Shown: positions 13,422-23,559 of the stretch, piece after piece
How the letters are laid out: each line of letters starts with the position of its first letter
Position numbering within the stretch: position 1 is the stretch's first letter
Assembly (NCBI GenBank): GCA_032173965.1
Contig: JAVUNC010000005.1
Coordinates: 186,001 to 250,000, forward strand
Origin: Sitta carolinensis
Lineage: Eukaryota > Chordata > Aves > Passeriformes > Sittidae
Length of the DNA stretch: 64,000 nt
Direction of reading: 5' to 3'
Made by a program: the position numbers and the translations under genes
Notes under the pieces: generated by a model
Told to the model about the DNA's origin: nothing
The model's input: the letters and a program-made list of their open reading frames with translations, nothing else
Database searches by the model: none

Positions 13422-13526
13422 GATTAACATATGCCAGCTAGATTAGGGCTAATCAGGGCGCAGGTCTGAGCAGATGCAGCGCGGGGCCAATCCCAGACCT
13501 GATTACAGCATCTCAGGGCTTTAATC
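13422..13526. promoter_or_regulatory. Candidate enhancer: cluster of GATTA/TAATC homeodomain cores
   Basis: Five GATTA cores on either strand fall within 105 bases, at 13422, 13441, 13450 (inverted), 13501 and 13522 (inverted). Two of them form a perfect inverted pair, GATTAG-GG-CTAATC, at 13441-13454. GATTA/TAATC is the core recognised by K50 homeodomain proteins such as OTX and CRX. The block is unique sequence between repeats. A regulatory role is inference only. Confidence 0.35.
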
Positions 13527-13697
13527 GTCTCTCTCCCAAGGGCGATCAGCTCGGCTCTAATGCCCAGCAGACTTTGCAGCCCTCTCCTCCTTTGCTTTGT
13601 GACCACCCCTGGCAGGAAGGGCCACCACGTCATGCCCTGAGGCGATTTGCCTTTAATCCCACGAGCAGCGGGATCTCTCACGGAGACCTCCCTGCGC

Positions 13698-14205
13698 TCC
13701 AGGCTGGGTCTAAACCTGCTCTGAATGAACTCATCATTCCCCAAACCCCCAGAGGGGGCTCAGGGCTGGGTCTAAACCCACTCTGAATGAACCCACCCTG
13801 CCCAAAACCCCCCGAGGGGGCTCAGGGCTGGGTCTAAACCCGCTCTGAATGAACCCACCCTGCCCAAAACCCCCCCGAGGGGGCTCAGGGCTGGGTCTAA
13901 ACCCGCTCTGAATGAACCCACCCTGCCCAAAACCCCCCGAGGGGGCTCAGGGCTGGGTCTAAACCCACTCTGAATGAACCCACCCTGCCAAAACCCCCCG
14001 AGGGGGCTCAGGGCTGCGTCTAAACCCGCTCTGAATGAACCCACCCTGCCCAAAACCCCCCCGAGGGGGCTCAGGGCTGGGTCTAAACCCCTCTGAATGA
14101 ACCCACCCTGCCCAAAACCCCCCCGAGGGGGCTCAGGGCTGGGTCTAAACCCACTCTGAATGAACCCACCCTGCCCAAAACCCCCCCGAGGGGGCTCAGG
14201 GCTTT
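13698..14205 (+). repeat. Minisatellite, about 62-65 bp unit, 8 copies
   Basis: Each unit reads GGCTGGGTCTAAACCC, then CTCTGAATGAACCCACCCTG, then CCCAAAACCCCCCGAGGGGG with variable C-run length. Units begin near 13701, 13766, 13829, 13893, 13955, 14016, 14080 and 14143. The first unit is the most diverged, which suggests that the array grew from it. Minus-strand open frames here are repeat translation. Confidence 0.92.
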
Positions 14206-14689
14206 AACCCACTTGGAATTGGCCCAGCACGAGGGGTCGGGCTGCTTGAGGTTTGGCCAGTCCGAGGGGTCGTGGCTTTGGGGGCTCTGTCGTCCTGCTT
14301 GGCTGTGTGCTCTTTGTCTCACTCTGGGTTCACAACCCAAATAACCCAAAGGGCTTAGTTGGCTTGCTGGTCTGGAGCAGGGATTTGAGGTGCATCCCAG
14401 GCCAGGGCTGCAGCTCAGAGTGGGCTGGGTTGGCTCTCCCGAGGGGTCTGCGTGGAGATTTGCTGCAGCAGGGCTGAGCCTCAGCTCTCTTTCCTCATTT
14501 GTTCTGTTGCCTGAAATTCCCACTGGCCAGAAAATGCCCTGGGAGCTGGGAACCTCCTCCTGACTCTGTGGCAACCCAACAATCAACCAGGGAACCTCTG
14601 GGGTTTTGTGTTGTTGCTGTGACCCAAGAATTGCCCAAAGTCTCTGTTTTTCCCAGCCAGGTGCAGAAGAACAGCCCAAGATCTCTCCA

Positions 14690-15080
14690 TTCTCATGTCC
14701 AAGGATTGTTTATTGTTTGGTATCTAGAACACTGTGGCTTTGGTTTGCAAAGATCTGTCCTGCAGGTCAAAACAGAGCAGACTGACACCCTCTGGGTGGT
14801 GTTTATCTTTTATACTAAAATCAACATATTCATTATTTACAATAATTTTCCAATACCTATCAACTTTATTAGACAGTGTACCTTTACTCTAAACCAATCA
14901 AAATGTGCCACAATCACTGCAGAAGAGGGAGGCTGAAAGACCAAGAAGAAGGACAGGGACAGAATCCTCCGTCTTTGCCCCTTAAACCCCTAAAATTCTA
15001 CATTTTCCCCCTGTGCCAAGTTAACCATCACTCTGCTCAGACCCTAGTGTCTTGCAGTTCTCCATGCAAGGTTGGTGATG
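14690..15080 (-). mobile_element. Probable solo LTR of an endogenous retrovirus, minus strand
   Basis: Read on the minus strand the block has a CCAAT-type element (GATTGGTTTAG), then a TATA box (GTATAAAAGATAAACACC) about 100 bases further on. A poly(A) signal follows in CAAACAATAAACAATCC roughly 110 bases after that. This spacing is that of U3-R in an LTR. No internal retroviral genes are seen beside it. The family is not identified and the ends are approximate. Confidence 0.55.
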
Positions 15081-16466
15081 TTTTCCATGGGCTCAGATCA
15101 AACACACAGGTGTTTTTGACTCTGTGCCAGGGGCTCTGCTCACCCAGGGCACTCAGAGGAACGTTCTGGGTTCCGACAGGAACCAATTCCTTGCCTGGGC
15201 TTGGGGAATGTGGAGGATCAGGAAACGCCCCAGCCCGAGGGGAGGGATGCTGGAGGAGCCCGCGGTCACCCACCTGGGCAGCACGATTAACTCCTAAGCT
15301 TTCCTGTCTGCACACAGAGTTATCTGAGGACACGGAGCCCCTGCCCCGGGCTCTGCTCCCTGCTCCTCACCCCAAAGGGACTGTGCTGCTTTTTTGGGAG
15401 AGCTCACCCAGGAGCCTGGCTGGTGGTGGCAGGGCTGCTCACAAGTGGCCCTCCTCCTCCTCAGGAATCTCGGGGGCTGATGGAGAGGTTCTGCCATCAC
15501 TTTTTTCTCCTTCTGGACATGGCAGAAATGCCAGGAGAAGAGGGATGGTGTCTCAGCAGTGAGCCCAACTGGTCCCTCCATGATTCTCCTCTTCCATGTG
15601 TGGAATGAAACAGTTCCAGAAATTCATCTCCCCCTGAAGTGACAGCTCCCAGATTCCCTCAGGGCTTTGTGCACTTGGCTCTCTCTGCTTCTAGAGGTGA
15701 TTTCTTTAATTTCTCTGTTCTGTGCTCTAACAGCTGAAGTCCATCAGGAAGCCTTTGGCTGTTGCTGCTGGAAGCATTTCTTGACCTCAAAACCCTTTTT
15801 TTCCCCAGCAGAGGTGTGGATACTTTGTAAAATGTCTCAATTACCCCTCCTTGGCCAAGCCAAAGGTGGGCACAGGGGTAATACTGGAGTAGAAGGATTT
15901 CTCCCCCCAGCCTGCAGGATTTGCCATTCCCCTCCCCTGCCCAGCTCTGTCCTTGCTGGTTTTTTCCACCTCTTCCCACCTTTCACATCACAGGAACTCC
16001 CAGGGGCCTCGTTATTCTGTTGTCACCTTGGTTGGTGTTTCCTGGCTCACCAGGACCTTTCTCCTCCCAGCCCAAAGCTTTTCCAGCTCCCTCCTCAGCC
16101 TGGAGGCATCTGAGCCCTCCCTGCAGCTGGGCCAGCCTTGGGAAAAGCTGTTTCTGCTCTGCTGGAGACATCCATGCCTGGGGAAGGGCTGAGAAAAGGG
16201 GGATTGCTTTCCTTTCTCTCTTTTATGTGTCACAAACGCACCTGTGAGAGCCTGGGGCCAGTGCCAGGAGCAAGTTTGGCTCGGCCAGGGCTCCTTGGTC
16301 CCAAATTGTCCTTTCCCTGGGAGGGGAGAAGGAGCTGGCTGGCATGGAGAGGCAGCAGGAGGAAGGGAATTGTCTTGGAGAGGGGTTCATGGGTGCACAG
16401 CAATGGGATCCTCTCCTGGGGAGGTGTTGGAGTGACCTGCAGGGTTACAGGGGGTGGGAGAAGCTG

Positions 16467-16528
16467 AATTTATCCCTTAATTTATCCTTTAATTTATCTC
16501 TTAATTTATCCCTTAGTTTATCCCTTCT
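16467..16528 (+). repeat. Short tandem repeat (TTTATCCCTTAA)n
   Basis: About five units of a 12-base motif occur with substitutions (TTTATCCTTTAA, TTTATCTCTTAA). It lies about 85 bp before the much larger 16614-17213 array. Confidence 0.9.
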
Positions 16529-16613
16529 TCAGCCCACAGTTCCAAATTCTGGGCATATCAAGTGGAAAAGTGCATGTGGGGAGTTTGTTCCTCATCGTTT
16601 TGCCTCCAGAGGG

Positions 16614-17213
16614 GCACTGGTAGAACATCTCCAGGGCACTGGTAGAACATCTCCTGGTAGAACATCTCCAGGGCACTGGTAGAACATCTCCAGGGCACTG
16701 GTAGAACATCTCCAGGGCAGTGGTTGAACATCTCCAGGGCACTGGTTGAACATCTCCTGGTAGAACATCTCCAGGGCAGTGGTTGAACATCTCCAGGGCA
16801 GTGGTTGAACATCTCCAGGGCACTGGTTGAACATCTCCTGGTAGAACATCTCCAGGGCAGTGGTTGAACATCTCCAGGGCACTGGTAGAACATCTCCGGC
16901 ATGGTAGAACATCTCCTGGAGAACATCTCCAGGGCACTGGTAGAACATCTCCAGGCACTGGTAGAACATCTCCTGGTAGAACATCTCCAGGGCACTGGTA
17001 GAACATCTCCTGGTAGAACATCTCCAGGGCACTGGTAGAACATCTCCAGGGCAGTGGTTGAACATCTCCTGGTAGAACATCTCCAGGGCACTGGTAGAAC
17101 ATCTCCAGGGCACTGGTAGAACATCTCCAGGGCACTGGTAGAACATCTCCAGGGCACTGGTAGAACATCTCCAGGGCAGTGGTTGAACATCTCCTGGTAG
17201 AACATCTCCAGGC
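16614..17213 (+). repeat. Minisatellite mixing 22-bp and 15-bp units
   Basis: The array alternates AGAACATCTCCAGGGCACTGGT (22 bp; variants carry AGTGGT) with a shortened AGAACATCTCCTGGT (15 bp). The short form is the long one with an internal 7-bp loss. All three minus-strand frames stay open for about 200 codons because the unit lacks stop codons. That is why this region gives three overlapping artefact open frames. Confidence 0.93.
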
Positions 17214-17522
17214 TGCTCCCTCGAGCTGGGGGTGATATCAGCAGGTGATATCAGCCCTGGGAGTGATTTCAGCTCAGGATTTCAGCTCAGCCCCACTGAA
17301 GGGCAGGAATTGAGGGATGAGAGGAGTCTGTGCAGGGCTTTGCACAGGGACAGCTGTGGCACATCTGCCAAGGGACAGGGGCAGAGAACTGCTGGGGTGG
17401 AGGTTGAGGACGGGGTTTTATGGGGGGTTGTAGCCAGGGCATGCTGGGGTTTGGGGTCACCTGCTCACCATGAGTGAAAAATAAATTATTTTAGGATCCA
17501 GGCCCTCTCCGCAGAGGATTCC

Positions 17523-18000
17523 TCATCCTCCACACCCAACCACCCTGAGCAGCACAATCCTGAGGATTGCTGGGGGATAACACGACACACACACTCTTTT
17601 GGGGATTTTTGTCAAAGGTCTTTTGATTAGAGATCGTTTTGCTTTATATACTATTTTTTTACAGACCAATGTGATTGGTGAGAGCAAGACAAACCTCTTC
17701 ACCCACATTGGTCAAACCAGAGGAACCTCAAGAGAGATCCCTCCTCTTAGAAAGAACCTACAACATTGATATTGTAACAAAAATATTCCTGGGGTTTACG
17801 TTCTTTCCTTGAGACAAGGATTTTAGAAAATTCAACCATCAGAAAACCAGAACTTTAGAAAATCACAAACTTCAGGCCCAAAACTCTGATAGTTTTTCTC
17901 TTCCTCCCACATGTCTCTCCCCTGATATGGGGAGGCCATTTTTTGCAAAAATTCTTTGTTAGGAAAGAAGGCAGAGGGGGCTCTGGGCTGTTCTCCTTCT
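17523..18000 (-). mobile_element. ERV LTR fragment, minus strand (copy A of a family also at 60 kb)
   Basis: On the minus strand it shows GGTTTGACCAATGTGGGTG, CACCAATCACATTGG (two CCAAT elements) and the TATA-like AGTATATAAAGC. These are the parts of an LTR promoter. The block at about 59985-60330 shares its sequence in the same orientation, for example the TTTGACCAAT and CCAATCACATTGG/CCAACCACACTAG segments. A 61-residue minus-strand open frame lies in it but has no recognisable domain. Confidence 0.6.
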
Positions 18001-18107
18001 CCACGTTGGGCATTATTCCCTGATCAGCAATCTCAGCACTCCAGGCTTTGCACCAGCCCAGCCTGAGGGAGAAAAGGCACCAAAAGGCCCCAGCACAGGG
18101 GATCAAG

Positions 18108-18665
18108 GTTCTCTTGAAGAGAATTCACCCAGTTATCACCAAGAACGTTCATTATTTGTATTTCTCTACCAATAACCAACTAAACTTCTATTTATGTGGC
18201 TCTGCACTGTGGCAGATTGTGACAATGGTCCTGTGTCCCAAACATGGAGGAGAAGGAAACCTAAAAACCACAAGGATCCTCCACCTTGTGTCATGTCTTT
18301 ACCATCCTAACAAATCCCAAAATCTCAATTTCTCACCCTGTGATAAATTGGATTCTATGCTGCTAAGCATAAAGTGAATTCATTTAATTATCACCTAGAA
18401 TGTACATTATTTCTATTTTCTCACCAATAATTAACTAAACTTCATGTAGCTCTAGACTGGGGTAAATTTTACCCAACGGTTTTGTGTCTTAAACTCTGTA
18501 GGAAATGGAGGAGATGGAGGAGGAGGAAGAATTCTAAAAACATGGATCTTTTTACTTACTATAAATACTTAAATAAATCTATTTACTTACCATACTAACA
18601 AACCCAAAATCTCAATTTCTCCCCCTGTGATAAATCCCATACTATGCTACTATTTATTTTACACT
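18108..18665. repeat. Two-copy tandem duplication, about 270 bp unit, ERV-like AT-rich sequence
   Basis: The first copy starts GAATTCACCCAGTTATCACC and the second, at about 18376, starts GAATTCATTTAATTATCACC. Both continue through CATTATTT, ACCAATAA, AACTAAACTTC and end in a CCCAAAATCTCAATTTCTC segment. They differ by many substitutions, so the duplication is old. It lies between two LTR-like blocks and may be ERV-derived. I could not recognise a retroviral gene in it. Confidence 0.65.
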
Positions 18666-18859
18666 CTTGACAATTCTGTTTCATCCCAAAACCCTTTCCT
18701 AGGGACAAAGGTTGTTTGTCAGGGGGGTCAGACCCAAAAACATTCTCTACATTTTGGACTCCAACACTAAACCCAACTCCATCCATGGGCTGTTGTATTA
18801 CACAGGATGATTCATTGGTTGGTTATAGATGCACACTGGGTGATTAAGAATTGTTTTGT

Positions 18860-19535
18860 TATGCTCACATGGTATATCCTGGACCCCCCTTTCCTAACCT
18901 TGGGGTGTAGGTTATTCCTAGAGTGACCCCTTCCCAGACTGACCCCTCCCCATTGGCTGTATCCCCTTCACCCCACTCCCCTGTTCTCCTAAGGTTTAAA
19001 TCCACACACACACATGGTGGGCTCTCCTTTCCTGGACTGGATCCAGCAATAAACCACGGGTCTGGGTCCTGGAGAAAGCTTGAGCATTCCTCTTCCATCC
19101 CTGCCAGCTCCTGTGGTCAGCACTAGCCGGATGTGACCATCTCAGGCCTGGTCAGTGCCCTCTGCTGTATCCCCTCACCCCATCCCCTGTTCTCCTAAGG
19201 TTTAAATCCCCCCACACACACATGGTGGGCTCTCCTTTCCTGGACTGGATCCAGCAATGAACCACGGGTCTGGGTCCTGGAGAAAGCTTGAGCAGGGCTC
19301 TTCCATCCCTGCCAGGACCACTGCTATGGTCAGAGCCAGCAAATCTCAGGCCTGGGTATCCCTTCACCCCACTCCCTGTTCTCCTAAGGTTAAATCCCCC
19401 CACACACACATGGTGGGCTCTCCTTTCCTGGACTGGATCCAGCACCACGGGTCTGGGTCCTGGAGAAAGCTTGAGCATTCCTCTTCCTTCCCTCCCTGGC
19501 AGCTGCCGTGGCCAGCAGCAGCCCGGTGGACCGCC
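18860..19535 (+). mobile_element. LTR-like sequence in three tandem copies, beside the NRF1 last exon
   Basis: Three copies of a block of about 170-210 bp start near 18951, 19163 and 19356. Each has GTTCTCCTAAGGTTTAAAT (TATA-like TTTAAA; reduced in copy 3), a CACACACA run, ATGGTGGGCTCTCC, CTGGACTGGATCCAGC and ACGGGTCTGGGTCCTGGAG. Copy 1 has an intact AATAAA at 19048-19053. Copy 2 has AATGAA and copy 3 has lost the site. The order TATA, poly(A) signal, downstream region fits U3-R-U5 of an LTR in the same orientation as NRF1. It ends about 70 bases before the exon. Confidence 0.5.
19048..19053 (+). promoter_or_regulatory. Sense-strand AATAAA poly(A) signal inside the NRF1 intron
   Basis: AATAAA lies in the first of three LTR-like copies, 553 bases upstream of the NRF1 last exon and in the NRF1 orientation. 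The homologous positions in copies 2 and 3 are AATGAA and a deletion. If used, it would end NRF1 transcripts before the last exon. Use is not shown by the sequence. Confidence 0.5.
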
Positions 19536-19605
19536 CGTGTCCTGCTCAGTGGCCCTGCTGCCCGCGTGCCCTGCCTGAGTGGGCTGTGTGCTCGTGTCCC
19601 CGCAG

Positions 19606-19768
19606 GTCTCGTGCAGATCCCGGTGAGCATGTACCAGACCGTGGTGACCAGCCTGGCCCAGGGCAACGGCCCCGTGCAGGTGGCGATGGCGCCGGTGGCC
19701 ACCAGGATAGCGGAACTGCGGTCACCATGGACGGCCAGGCCGTGGAGGTGGTCACCCTGGACCAGTGA
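19606..19768 (+). CDS. NRF1: NRF1 last coding exon (C-terminal 53-54 residues), with an apparent one-base gap
   Basis: NRF1 (nuclear respiratory factor 1) is a homodimeric nuclear transcription factor that binds GC-rich palindromes. It activates nuclear-encoded mitochondrial and many housekeeping genes. This exon encodes the C-terminal end of the transactivation region. Translation gives LVQIPVSMYQTVVTSLAQ, then GNGPVQVAMAPVATRI in one frame and TAVTMDGQAVEVVTLDQ then TGA in the next frame. I recognise both as NRF1 (about residues 451-503 of the 503-residue human protein). The frames join at about 19708, where one base seems missing after AGGAT. Adding one base would give exactly the human length. 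Whether this is a sequencing or assembly error or a real frameshift cannot be told here. The exon follows CAG at 19603-19605 with an incoming glycine codon split 1/2. No upstream NRF1 exon is in the window. Confidence 0.95.
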
Positions 19769-21500
19769 CCGGCCCTGCTCCTCCTCCACTCCTGCTCTCT
19801 CTGTTTTTAACGCCTCTCCAGAGATGCAATCCGGTGGCATTCGAGCTCTCTCCCCGGCTTTGGGAACGGAAGGTTTTGTTGAATTTTTTTTTTTTCCTCT
19901 TTTGTTTTTGTTTTTGTTTTGTTTTTTTAAATGCAGAAAAAATAGAAAAAAAAAAAACCAAACAAATTCTGGCGGGGGATGTTGTAAAGTGAATTTTTTG
20001 TAGCGCCGCTCTGCTCTGGGAGGAGAGAGAAGCCAAAATTGTGACTTTGGTTCTGAGGAGGTTGAAAAGGAAAGAAAAATCAAACCTTGTGTGTGGGATG
20101 GAGCCAGGAGGAGGCTGGAGGGCAGCACGGACACCCTCAGCCAGCACCGACCTCGACGGCAAATTAGGGAGCCAACATTTTAACGTGGACTTTTATATTC
20201 CCAAAAAAAAACCCCACCCTGGGGAAAAAAAACCACCAAAAAATAAACAAAATTGGGAAAAAAAAAAAATACTCCTCTCCTGGGAAAAGACAAAAAGAAA
20301 ATAAAAAAAAGAAAAAAATCAAATGCATGTGTGACTGCAGGGGGGTGGAGACCTCCTGGAGGAGCCTGCGGAGGATCCTTGGTGCACACTGGAGACTTTT
20401 TCCTACTTCTCTGCTCGAATTCCTGCCATTTTAGATCCTTGGGGGGGGGTTGGGGGTTGTTTTGTTTTTTTTTTTCTTTATTATTATTATTATTATTGTT
20501 GCTGTTGTTGTTGTTATTATTATTATTTCCCTGTTTCGTGGAGCGGAAACGCCTCTGAAGGGGCTCTGGCTTTGTGTCCCCACCCCCCACCCTTTTTTTT
20601 TGTTTTTGGGTTTTTTTCCCCAAAAATTTTTGGGATTTTCCTCTGCCTGGGGTTCATCCCAATCCCTGCTGCCACCTCCTGCAATTCCCACTGGAAAAGT
20701 TTTTGTTTTTCCTGAAGGGGGGATGTGAGTGAGACCCTTCCCTTTGGGGTCACCCCAACCCTGGTCCTGCCCTGTGCCTCTCCCAGCACGGTTTTAACCC
20801 CAAAAATCCTACCCAGGAGGCTTAAAAAAATTTTAAAAAAATCCTTTGGGGTGGGGTGGGGGTGTTTTTTTGAGGGGGTGGATTTTATTCAGCATCCCCA
20901 CGGGCCAAACCTTGACGGTCCAACCAAACCCCCGTCCCCAAGCACTTCCCATGGGATTTCAATTTTGGGGTTCTTTTGCTTCGTTTTGGTTTTTTTAATG
21001 ATGATTTCCAAGTGGCCGTTGGGAAATTCTCCACGTCTCGCTCTGCCTTCGAGGGAGTTTTCAGATTCTTGTATTTGCTTGTTTTATATGGGGGAAAAAA
21101 GAAAAAAAAACCAAAAAAAAAAAAAGAAAAAAAAAAAAAACAAACACAAAACCCAAACCTATCCAACGTTCTTTGTACACAGTTCAGTCCTTTTTTTTTT
21201 TCTGAGGGGAGGGAGATCTTTTCCATAGAAACAGGCCTGGTTCAACAATTTCTGAGGATTTTTTGGGTTTGTTTTTTTATTTCTAAGGATTATTTTTTTA
21301 TCGTCGTCGTGAAGATGTCGGTGGCTTTCCAAGTCAGTGTTTCCTTGGCGATAAAATGAGGTTTTTTTAGTCCCCCCCTCCCCAAAAAAATAAAAAATAA
21401 ACCCACAAAAACCAGGCAAATAGCAGAGCATGGACCCCCCCTTGTTTTCCCAGTGTCTATTATTGCCTCATTCAATAAATTGTTACAAATGTGTCTACCC
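19769..21500 (+). other. NRF1: NRF1 3' untranslated region
   Basis: The region runs from the NRF1 stop to a poly(A) signal at 21474-21479, followed by TTGTTACAAATGTGTC, where T/GT-rich sequence fits a cleavage zone. It is full of A, T and G homopolymers, including (TTA)n with GTT units near 20478-20526 and A runs near 21095-21140. No open frame in it looks coding. The end at about 21500 is an estimate. Confidence 0.75.
21474..21479 (+). terminator. NRF1: NRF1 poly(A) signal AATAAA
   Basis: A canonical hexamer in CATTCAATAAATTGTTAC follows about 1.7 kb of 3' UTR. Downstream sequence is TGTGTCTACC, which suits a GU-rich element. It is the best candidate for the NRF1 transcript end. Confidence 0.75.
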
Positions 21501-21737
21501 TGGTGTCCAACTCTCCTGTTTTAGGGCGATTTTGGGGAATATTTTTCATCCCTCCCTTCCTGGTGGCTCTTCTGGGGTTTGATCCCTCCCGTGCTGGGGC
21601 AGGAGGGGAGGAGCTGAGCATCACCAGGGTGGGTCTGGGGGTGCAATCTTATTTTTGGGGGCAATTTATCTCCTTTTCCTCTTCCAGCATCAACCTTGGG
21701 AGCACTGGAGCATCTTCCTCCCAGGGGCTGAGCTGAC

Positions 21738-22022
21738 TTTTGGGGTGAATTCTTCCATTTTCAGCCTGTTTTGGGGTGAATTCCTCCATTTTCAGCCCCT
21801 TTTGTGGTGATTTCTTCCATTTTCAGCCCCTTTGGGGTGAATTTCTCAATTATCAGCCCCTTTTGGGGTAAATTCTTTCATTTTCCACCCCTTTTCAGCC
21901 TAATTTCTCCATTTTCCACCCCTTTTCAGCCTAATTTCTCCATTTTCAGCCCGTTTTGAGCCCAATTCCTCCATTTTCACCCCCTTTGGGACCGAATTCC
22001 TGCATTTTCAGCCCCTTCTCAC
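21738..22022 (+). repeat. Tandem repeat, about 30-34 bp unit, around 9 copies
   Basis: The unit is TTTTGGGGTGAATTCCTCC followed by ATTTTCAGCCCC, with decay along the array (for example TTTTCAGCCTAATTTCTCC). It lies just downstream of the NRF1 poly(A) signal. Confidence 0.9.
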
Positions 22023-22390
22023 CCCTGCATTTTATTTTTTGGGGGAGTGCCAACCCAAGGAGGAGCCGGGAGCCGCAGGGATGGCTTTGAGCAGCTTTAT
22101 TGGAACCGTGGCTGACGAATCCTGGGAATGCTGCGGGGGCTCCGGGTGGGCTGGGGCCAGAGGAAGAGCGGGAAAAGCTGAAGGACAGAGAGGAGAGGAG
22201 GAGGAAAAAGGGGGGGCTGCAGCTCTGGAACCCCCCGGGGCTGGGGCTGGGGGGGTGCCCGGGGGTTTGGGGACATCTGGGGACCCCAAAGGGGCCCCAA
22301 AGGGCCGGGCAGACGCTGCTGGGTTTTAATCTGTGTTAATCGGCCTGGAATCAACAGATTAAAACCCGCGCGGCTGCCCCGAGCACCAGG

Positions 22391-23205
22391 AACGCGCATT
22401 TGGGACTGGGAGGGACTGGGAGGGGCTGGACACTGCACCAGTAACGCCCATTATGGACTGGAGGGACTGGTGGGGCTGGACACTGCACCAGTAACGCCCA
22501 TTATGGACTGGGAGGGACTGGTGGGGCTGGACACTGCGCCAGTAACGCCCATTATGGACTGGGAGGGACTGGTGGGGATGGACACTGCGCCAGTTAACGC
22601 CCATTATGGACTGGGAGGGACTGGTGGGGCTGGACACTGCGCCAGTAACGCCCATTATGGACTGGGAGGGACTGGTGGGGATGGACACTGCACCAGTAAC
22701 GCCCATTATGGACTGGGAGGGACTGGTGGGGATGGACACTGCACCAGTAACGCCCATTATGGACTGGGAGGGACTGGTGAGGATGGACACTGCACCAGTA
22801 ACGCCCATTATGGACTGGGAGGGACTGGGAGGGACTGGGCTCTGCACCAGTAACGCCCATTATGGACTGGGAGGGACTGGGAGGGACTGGCTCTGCACCA
22901 GTAACGCCCATTATGGACTGGGAGGGACTGGTGGGGATGGACACTGCACCAGTAACGCCCATTATGGACTGGGAGGGACTGGGAGGGACTGGGCTCTGCA
23001 CCAGTAACGCCCATTATGGACTGGGAGGGACTGGGCTCTGCACCAGTAACGCCCATTATGGACTGGGAGGGACTGGGAGGGACTGGGCTCTGCACCAGTA
23101 ACGCCCATTATGGACTGGGAGGGACTGGGCTCTGCACCAGTAACGCCCATTATGGACTGGGAGGGACTGGGAGGGACTGGGCTCTGCACCAGTAACGCCC
23201 ATTCC
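22391..23205 (+). repeat. Minisatellite, about 50 bp unit, 16 copies
   Basis: Each unit contains CACTGCACCAGTAACGCCC, ATTATGGACTGGGAGGGACT and a short GGTGGGG or GGAGGGACTGG insert. The segment TAACGCCCATT occurs 16 times between 22441 and 23200. Repeated GGGACTGGGAGGGACTGGG stretches give G-quadruplex potential on the plus strand. The array starts from a diverged seed (AACGCGCATTTGGGACTGGG). Open frames on both strands are repeat translation. Confidence 0.94.
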
Positions 23206-23465
23206 GTTTTGGGACAGGAGAGGAGAAGCTTTGGCCCCAAATCACAGGAGGACCCCTGGGGAAGGGGGGGGCAGGATGGATCGGGGGTCCCGGGGGGGCT
23301 CCCCAGGCTGGAGCTGATCCCGGGAATGCCAGGAGGGCACCGGCGGCACTTGGGGGTGGAGCCTTTGGGGAGGGGCGGGGTTAATGGGGGTGTGGTCAGG
23401 GGTGGGGTGAGGAATGCTCCGCCCCCCGGCAGGGTGGGGGTGGGGAGAGGGACAGACGGGGAGAT
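23206..23465 (+). other. GC-rich spacer between two arrays
   Basis: This is unique GC-rich sequence between the 50-bp minisatellite and the (GGAT)n array. I see no exon, RNA gene or mobile element in it. Confidence 0.5.
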
Positions 23466-23526
23466 GGTCAGGATGGACAGATGGACAGGTGGATGGGATG
23501 GATTGATGGATGGATGATGGATGGAT

Positions 23527-23559
<33 letters not shown>

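Larger units (their letters stand above)
1..19605 (+). other. NRF1: NRF1 intron upstream of the last coding exon
   Basis: This whole stretch precedes the NRF1 terminal exon and ends in a 3' splice site (pyrimidine-containing tract then CAG at 19603-19605). I looked for the preceding NRF1 coding exons (the glutamine/alanine-rich transactivation region) and saw none, so I treat it as one intron. It holds CR1 fragments, LTR-like sequence and minisatellites listed separately. The parts between them (for example 1-820, 1600-2080, 2420-3460, 4050-11460, 12380-13420, 15080-16460) show only short A or G runs such as 19 G at 304-322 and poly(A) near 5379-5400 and 7968-7987. I see no exon in them. Confidence 0.75.

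Noticed and set aside
13698..14205. Regularly spaced repeats that look CRISPR-like (also 27047-27535 and 53085-53770)
   Set aside because: The whole unit is repeated with no unique spacers, and the genome is a vertebrate. These are minisatellites.
16518..17205. Three overlapping minus-strand open frames of 184-216 codons rich in Cys, Pro and Trp
   Set aside because: All three frames are open because the 22/15-bp repeat lacks stops. Genuine coding does not do this.
18595..18786. A 63-codon minus-strand open frame next to LTR-like sequence, considered as a retroviral gene remnant
   Set aside because: I see no gag, protease, polymerase or envelope motif in it. It may be ERV-derived but a gene assignment would be a guess.
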